DNA from: Ampelocalamus luodianensis
Taxonomy: Eukaryota > Streptophyta > Magnoliopsida > Poales > Poaceae
Direction of reading: 5' to 3'
Assembly (NCBI GenBank): GCA_036346255.1
Contig: CM070620.1
Location: 34,593,609-34,657,608, forward strand
DNA length: 64,000 bases
A program made the translations under genes and the position numbers. Positions 57,570-64,000 of the stretch are shown here, in pieces. The first letter of the stretch is position 1. Each line of letters begins with the position of its first letter. The notes under the pieces are model-generated. The model was given only the letters and a program-made list of their open reading frames with translations. It searched no databases and had not been told where the DNA came from.

Positions 57570-58360
57570 TAGCATGATAGATTAGACCACCTAGGTCTTA
57601 GGATGATGAGAAATATAATTAACAATTCACAAGGATATAATATCGATGTAAAGAATTTCTCGAATCGAAAAGATTTTGTGTGCCCCACATGTGTCACTGA
57701 AAAATTAATTACTAGACCTTCTGCTCTGAAAGTGAAGGATGAGGTCCCTACATTCCTGGAACGTATCTAGAGAGACATTTGCGGTCCTATACATCCCCTG
57801 TCAGGGCCATTTAGATGTTTTATAGTGCCCATCGATGCTTCCTCGAAATAGTCACACATATGTTTATTGTCTACGAGAAATCATGCTTTTGTAAAGCTAA
57901 TCTTGCAGATAATTAAAATTAAAAATAATTTATATGATCATCATGTGAAGTCCATTAGAATGAACAATGCCGGAGAATTTACTTCGAAAGCATTTGATGA
58001 TTATTGCATGGTAATGGGAATTAAAGTTGAGCATTCGGTATCGCATGTCCACACCCATAATGTATTAGCAGAGGTATTAATTAAAATGATTAAATTTATT
58101 GCCTGACCGCTTTTACAGAATTGTAATTTACCAACTACATATTGGGGACACGCAGTCTTGCACGCAACAACTCTCATCAATTTTAGACTGTCGGCATATA
58201 ATATCCATTCACCTATGCAACTAGCGCAAGGGTTAGTACTGAAAATTTCTCATCTATGCAAATTTGGGTGCAAGGTTTATGTACCTATACCCCACCACAT
58301 CGCATCAGAATGGGGCATCTCTGAAAGTCTGGGATATACGTTAGCTATGAGACCGCATCC
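57570..58360 (+). pseudogene. copia integrase remnant
   Basis: The pre-integrase zinc region reads HLGLRMMRNIINNSQGY ... CPTC. The core follows with stops: RDICGPIHPLSGPFRCF, then SIRMNNAGEFTSKAFDDYCM and GIKVEHSVSHVHTHN. The second catalytic Asp of the usual D-N/G-A-GEF motif reads as Asn. Confidence 0.75.
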
Positions 58361-59221
58361 ATAATCAGGTATTTGGACCCTATGATGAGAGATTTGCATA
58401 CTGCTCGATTCGTTGATAGTATATTTGATGAAGATAGTTTCCCGTCATTAGGGGGGGTGGAAATCAACCCCTTGATGAAAAATGTCAGAAAATAACGTGA
58501 ATCCATGCACATGACCTATGCACTAGTGAAGCAAATAGAGAAGTTTAAAAGATAATTTGATTTGCAAGCATTAGCGAATCAACTGCTTGACCACTTTAGT
58601 GATTTGAAGAGTATAACCAAGTCGCATGTGCCTGCACACAATGCACCAGAGAGGGTTGAAATACCGAAGAAAGTTGAAGGTACTCCTAGTCCCGTCCAGA
58701 GGCCTCAAAATAAAAGGACAAGAACTCCAGCCCCGCGAATCCGAAGTAGCCAGGGACACCTGGTGAGAAAGAATAAGAAGGACTTGACACAACCGATCAC
58801 CGAAGTTCCCTAGAACCAGAAGGGGAGCCAGTTGAGACCTGACACCAGTATGGCACCTTTAGAAAAAGGCATACCGAATTTGAACATTCCCACGGAGGGA
58901 GAAACCAGCACGGATGTGTGCGCACACATCGGAGCTAAAAAACTAAAGAGACTTGCCCCTGTAATTGGAAGTAGCGGTGAGCAAGTAGAAGCATTAGAAG
59001 AATCGTCCTATGATAAAATAGCTATAAACTACATGACCACGGGAGAATTTATGAATAGGACAATAGTCAATGTCGATATTTATTTTGCAAAAAAAAAAAT
59101 TATCACAATCATCGATCTTGATCCAAAGCCTACATCGCTCACTAAATGTAAGAAAAGATCAGATTGGAAAGATTAGAAGAAGGCAATAGAAACTAAATTA
59201 TTATCTCTAAATAAAATAGAG

Positions 59222-60150
59222 GTGTTTGGGCCTGTAAGCCGCACGTCTCCCTATGTGCACTCCGTAGGGCATAAGTGGGTATTTGTTCGAAAGAGAAATG
59301 GAAATAATAAAGTTGTAAGATATGAAGCAAGGCTCGTTGCCCAAGGTTTCACTCAACGTCCAAGAGTTGATTATGAAGAAACCTATTCCCCGGTCATAGA
59401 CGGAGTTACCTTTAGATATTTAATCTCAATGGCAGTGAATTTGAATTTAGAAATGAAATTGATGGATGAGGTAAATGTATTCCTTTATGAAAATTTGGAT
59501 TCAGACATTTATATGAAGGTACCTAAAGGTATCCCTGTCCCGAACCAAGACAGAGCAAATAAAAATCTGTACAGTGTGAAACTTAGAAAATCATTGTAAG
59601 GACTTAAGCAATCAGGCAGGATATGGTATAATCGCTTGAGCAACTTTCTATGCAAAAAAGGCCACACGAACAATGCGGATTGGCCCTATGTATTTATATG
59701 ACAATCCTAGAATGGATTTTGTATAATCTCAGTGTATAAAGATGATCTGAATATCATCAGAACACTGGAAGATATTAAGGAAGCAAGCTTTTACTTGGAG
59801 TCGGAGTTCAAATGAAAGATTTGGGTAAAACTAATATTGCCTAGGCTTATACTTGAACATATCCTCAAGGGATAGTAGTGCATCACCACCTATACTCAAA
59901 AAGGTGTTAGAAAGATTTGGCTTTGAAAAGGCGTACCCTTCGAAAGTGTCGATGGTCAGGAGATCTTTGCAGCAAGACAAGTATCCGTACAGACATAGAA
60001 AAGAGGGAGAGGAAATCCTGGGACCGGAATTCCCATACTTAAGTGCAATAGGAGCACTCATGTATTTAGCAAACTGTACTGGACCAGATATTGCATTTAC
60101 CGTAAACTTATTAGCAAGGTATAGTGTAGAACCTACCAAAAGGCATTGAC
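59222..60150 (+). pseudogene. copia reverse transcriptase remnant
   Basis: It reads HKWVFVRKRNGNNKVVRYEA, then RLVAQGFTQRPRVDYEETYS and SDIYMKVPKGIPVPNQ. A stop at about 59598 follows, just before GLKQSGRIWYNRL. The catalytic YVDD appears as YKDD in VYKDDLNIIRT (about 59736-59768). The thumb region LGPEFPYLSAIGALMYLANC (59853-60149) is open. Confidence 0.8.
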
Positions 60151-60229
60151 AGGAAATAAAGGACATCTTTCGATACCTCTAAGAAAGCAAAGACTTTGAT
60201 CTGTTCTACAGAAAGAACCAAGACCTGAC

Positions 60230-60760
60230 TATGACTGGCTATGCAGATGCTGGGTACCTGTTGGACCCGCATACAACTAAGTCACAAACAGGTTGCGTAT
60301 TCTTGTGTGGTGGAACTGCATTTTCATGAAAATCGTCTAAGCAAAGTCTTGTATCAACTTCGACAAACCACTCGAAAATCATAGCGCTGTACAAGACCTT
60401 ACGAGAATGTGTTCGGCTTCGACGGATGAATCACCACATCCAGCAGTCATGTGGATTGAATACGGTGCAAACTCCCACTATTATCTATGAAGATAATACA
60501 GCTTATGTTGCACAAGTGTAGATGGGTTATGTGAATGATCATCTCACAAAGCATATCAACCCCAAGTTCTTCTATGCTCATGAATTGCAAAAGATGGATG
60601 AAATTAAAGTATTGCATACTAAGTCATGTAAAAATCTTGCAGATTTATTCACTAAGCCACTTTCAGCATCGAGCTTTGAAAGGCGCATGTGTGGAATTGG
60701 AATGTTAATACTTAGAGAAGTGCAGAACTCAGGTGGAGAATCTTCCCGAACTCATTATTG
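60230..60760 (+). pseudogene. copia RNase H remnant
   Basis: It reads TGYADAGYLLDPHTTKSQTG, then a stop, then STNHSKIIALYKTLRECVRL and TIIYEDNTAYVAQV, then LTKHINPKFFYAHELQKMDE and SCKNLADLFTKPL. The order is that of copia RNase H, with stops at about 60328 and 60519. Confidence 0.8.
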
Positions 60761-60995
60761 AAACTTGATCACGAAGTTCGAGTACCCAAAGAATAAATTC
60801 TGAAGATTAAATAAAATTGGGTGGATTGTACTCTTTTTCCCTTGACGAGTTTTTCTGAAGTTTCTCGACTAAGGTTTTTAATGAGGTAATTCGTGCAACG
60901 CAGCAGAACATGTATCATGTACTCTTTCTCCAAAAAATTTTCCACTGGGTTTTTGTGGAGTTTTGATGAGACATGAACATATCGGATGAGTGCCC

Positions 60996-61004
60996 AAGGG
61001 GGAG
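60996..61004 (+). other. copia polypurine tract
   Basis: AAGGGGGAG directly before the 3' LTR. Confidence 0.85.
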
Positions 61005-61246
61005 TGTTGGGAAACTTGGGCCTGGGCCGTGCAGGCCTAGCCCATGGTGGGCTCCTTATCTGTTTTAGTCTATAAACAGGGGGCTCCTCATACCTTGTAT
61101 GTGCTTGCTGAAAAGAGAAATAAAGAGAAAGAAGTCCCCCAATATCTCTGTGTTTATTTACTTTCTGTACTTGTGTATGTGTGCGATTCTACTTCATCTG
61201 CGAGGTGATCGATCAGACTAGACTTGCCATCGATGGTTCCTCAACA
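61005..61246 (+). repeat. copia 3' LTR, 242 bp
   Basis: It starts TGTTGGGAAACTTGGG and ends TTCCTCAACA, so the TGTTG/CAACA inverted ends are intact. It contains a TATAAACAG-like promoter word (61071) and AATAAAG (61120) for polyadenylation. Confidence 0.85.
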
Positions 61247-61326
61247 AAAACGAGGACAGGAGACAAAACAGGGAGGCTAAGGAACTGATCGGCAGTGCCA
61301 ACCACCCTCTCTCTCTCCATGCCTCT

Positions 61327-61331
61327 TTCTA
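61327..61331. repeat. 5-bp target duplication TTCTA, left
   Basis: TTCTA precedes the solo LTR and recurs at 63708-63712. Confidence 0.9.
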
Positions 61332-63707
61332 TGTAATACCCTAAATTATATTCGAAAGGATTAGTCGGGAGAAATTAATTAAATCGGGAGAGAGTAATTG
61401 AATCGGAGAAGGGTTCTTTTAGTAAAACACCAAATCAGGAAATGAGAGGGGTTTTCCGCTTTTGGAAATCGGGCTTGGGCCTAGGCCCATGTGGGGCTGG
61501 CCGCCATAGGGGAGGCGCCACCCCCCCCCAAACCCTAGCCCCCATCTTTCCTCCCCTCCACCCTTTGGCCGCCACCTCCTCACCCTCCCTCCACCCCTTG
61601 CACACCTCCTCACCTCCTCCACCCCTTTGCTGCTGGCCAAAGAAAAGGGAAGCTTCATTGTAGCCGCCAATGAGGAAGAAGAAGGGAAAGAAGAGAAGGG
61701 AGAAGAAAAGGAGAAGAGAAGAAGGAGATCCACGAAGAAGGAGATCCACTTCGTGGGGTTGTGCTCAGCGCCTTCCTGGGGTTCTACGAGGGTAACACCC
61801 GCTGTTTCTTGAGGTTTGCTTAAGAGTAGATGCGAAATTGATTACGTTTATTGGATCGAAACCCTGTTGCGATTAGATCGCGTTCTGTCCAGTAGGTTGC
61901 GCGGCTGTTTTCGCGACCTTAGAGGCCGAATCAGAGGATCTCGTCTCCTAGAGAAACGTAGATTATGTTCTTAGCTTTCAGTGGCTACCAAGATCACCCA
62001 AACTGATTAACGGTCTGTGAGATATGAATTTTCTAGTGTAGCTGTCCTGTGGTTCTGTCAGTTTCTGGCAGTCTGTGGTAATTTGGTTAAAACTGACATT
62101 TAAAATGAGAATCAGGGGATCTCAGAATAACGAAAAATGTGGGTAATTTCTGCACCTTTTCATAGAGATAAAGAACACGAGATTTGGACTTTTGTAGCAA
62201 AAGTTATGGTGGTTTAAGCGTACTGTCCAGAGAACCCGACGAGAATTCTGTCGTTTGATGTTTGGTTTGATAGGGGAAGTTAAGGGCAGAATCAAGAGGG
62301 CTCTCCAACTAGGTTTATTTAGGTAATTCAATTACCTTTCCAGAAAGTCTGAGAACACCTTATTTAGACCCCTGAGCAGAAAGTTATGTATTTTAGAAGT
62401 TGACTGTCCGCAGTGATCACCAAAGCGATCGCTGGAATTGGAAGATTGGAAAACGTTTGGGGAGTTTAGCGAGTTCGCTTTGTGTTGTTTTTATGCTTTG
62501 GGTCCAGTATGATTGGTCTTAGATTGGGATGTCTTTATGTACAGGTGGGAGCGTGATTCCAGGGGCAGCACCTCTTCGGCCCATCGTGACTCGCACGGTT
62601 GAGGCAAGTATTCGGCTATTATATATGTATGCTTGCATGATGTGATTGTGATGTATCTTGACAAGATAGCCATGCTTGCCTGCTTATGAGACGAGTTACT
62701 ATTTTATCTTGATGATCGTTAGTTATGGTTAAATGGTTCTACCGCATGTTGCTATTGCTTACATGATAATGAGAAATGATTAAATGTTATTCATGAAGGA
62801 ATGTTCATGTTTGTCGGTTTAATGAATATATGTGCTATTCATGGATGCCGGAATGCTACAAATGTCAATGATGATGAATGCTAGAAGTATGAATGAGTTT
62901 ATTCATGTATGTCGTTGTTGTGAATCCATATGTATGATGATTTAAAGTTTGTTCATGTGCATCATGCAATCATGTTGGAGGATTGGTCACGTGGTGACTA
63001 TGCATGTTGAGGTCCCCGTCATGTAGATGACGGTTGAGGTCCCTACATTCGTGGAATGTGGGCAATGAGAAAGAGGTCCCCATCATTATGATGATGGGCA
63101 AAGGCCCCTATACGTGTGGTGTATAGGTTTTGGTCCCTGTGCTGAGAGGCACAGTGCAAGGGTATACAATGACGGTTGTATACCCGCATGCCGGTAAAAT
63201 GCGAAAGAGATAAAGTTGAAAAGGTACATTGCATTGGTTGCATTCACATGAGCATGAAGACTATACTTTGGTGCATTGTTTATCTTGGATTGTTGATGCT
63301 ATGAACGATAACTTGCTTAGCCTTGTTGGTACTTGTGAGTCTCTGGCTCACTCTTGCTTTGATGTGTTTTAGGTACAACCGCAAGACCCGCATGCATGGG
63401 AGGGAGTAGATGTTTGGATACACGCACTACCACTCAATCTTAAGAATTACTTATGGATGGTTTGAGTTTCAGATTAATTGTAATAACGAGAATAGCAAAT
63501 TTTGATTATGTTTATGAGATTATCCTGCATGCTTGAATGAACCTGATTATGAAGATATTGATATATGCCATGATTAATTGTTGGAACCTCGGTATAGCTG
63601 ACTATACAAAGGAGGTTTTGCCAAAAATTTGTAATTGGTCTTAGTTTAGTTTAGTTTAATTTAATTTTAGTAACATTCCAGGCTCAATGCTGAGCTGGGG
63701 TGTTACA
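61332..63707 (+). mobile_element. solo LTR (TGTAATACCC ... GGGTGTTACA)
   Basis: The terminal inverted repeat TGTAATACCC / GGGTGTTACA and a perfect TTCTA duplication define the insertion. It is 2376 bp. The first 450 bp are GC-rich (C-rich then GA-rich), followed by T-rich and then AT-rich tandem-like sequence with GAGGTCCC phrases (63010-63140). No gag or pol is present. It is the same family as the LTR at 24936-30816. Frames such as 61419-61733 (-) are low-complexity. Confidence 0.92.
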
Positions 63708-63712
63708 TTCTA

Positions 63713-64000
63713 TTTCTATTTTTGGAATTAACATGATTTACCACTATGAATACTTGTATTTGAGACCCATGAATTAGTAAGACATCGAGGGATAAATCCT
63801 CAAATGTATCTATTTTATAATGGTAAATCCTCTTTTCACTTATTTATATTTCCTTTTCTTCTTTGTTTTCTTTTTCTCTACCTGCTCGGTAGTCCACTCA
63901 GGGAAAACTTTCTCGGTAGCATCCCAAATATTGATATTTTGCTAGATAACATGACAATTGTCTTAGCATACAATATATTCCTCAACATATTAAATTATTC
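63713..64000. other. AT-rich flank
   Basis: T-rich and AT-rich sequence to the window end. I see no feature in it. Confidence 0.4.

Larger units (their letters stand above)
56071..61246 (+). mobile_element. Ty1/copia LTR retrotransposon, decayed, 5' LTR not found
   Basis: The domain order gag, protease, integrase, reverse transcriptase, RNase H is the copia order. A polypurine tract (60996-61004) and a 242-bp 3' LTR follow. Every domain has stop codons or frameshifts, so the element is old. No matching LTR was found upstream of gag, so it is 5'-truncated or the 5' LTR has diverged beyond recognition. Confidence 0.85.

Noticed and set aside
61419..61812. Overlapping frames on both strands in a C-rich then GA-rich stretch
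   Set aside because: Low-complexity sequence in the first part of a solo LTR with a perfect target duplication.

Overview
The window is nuclear DNA of a flowering plant, almost certainly a grass. The evidence is a very GC-rich, intronless cell-wall glycosyltransferase gene, an intron-containing plant SNAP25-type SNARE, and a dense layer of grass-type transposons: a chromovirus with 4.1-kb LTRs, long solo LTRs, a CACTA element with CCCGAGTGT repeats, a Mutator-like element and foldback MITEs. I cannot name the genus from the sequence alone. Only two host genes are convincing. They are a GT34 xyloglucan xylosyltransferase-like gene (13388-14802, +), which reads through only if one missing base near 13610 is allowed for, and a five-exon SNAP33-like t-SNARE (30879-32184, -), which is intact.

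Layout. 0-9.8 kb: tandem repeats, a broken PTPA (PP2A activator) gene fragment, two related terminal-inverted-repeat elements (E1 2277-2733; E2 7762-9226, the latter carrying a 205-codon ORF), copies of a foldback MITE, and a decayed LTR-like block on the minus strand (about 2.95-7.13 kb) with three 206-bp tandem units. 9837-12657: a Mutator-like element with a perfect 9-bp target duplication; it carries its own promoter, intron and an 81-bp-arm hairpin. 13-15.1 kb: the xylosyltransferase gene. 17.8-22.1 kb: an inverted-repeat element split by a 3232-bp CACTA transposon (TSD CAT). 23.4-23.7 kb: a C2H2 zinc-finger pseudogene. 24936-30816: a solo LTR (TSD ATTCT) that contains a second solo LTR-like insertion (26536-30340, TSD ATATG) and ends only 62 bp beyond the stop codon of the SNARE gene. 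32.9-34.0 kb: possible hAT-like remnants. 35378-38162: another solo LTR.

39644-52616 is a nearly complete Tekay/Del-type chromovirus: two roughly 4.1-kb LTRs, an initiator-Met-tRNA primer site, gag-pol, a chromodomain and a polypurine tract. Its coding region is broken by many small indels. Its right LTR is followed by a second copy of the primer site and leader, so it looks like a remnant of a tandem array. 53.2-54.4 kb holds an inverted LTR fragment. 56071-61246 is a decayed copia element with a 242-bp 3' LTR. 61332-63707 is a clean solo LTR (TSD TTCTA) of the same family as the one beside the SNARE gene.

No RNA gene, CRISPR array or organellar insert was recognised. The two host genes are not functionally linked. 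The most interesting material is transposon structure: a conserved 12-bp palindrome shared by five LTR copies, a hairpin inside the Mutator-like element, an empty-site paralogue that proves the CACTA insertion, and an indel pattern in the chromovirus that may be an assembly artefact.
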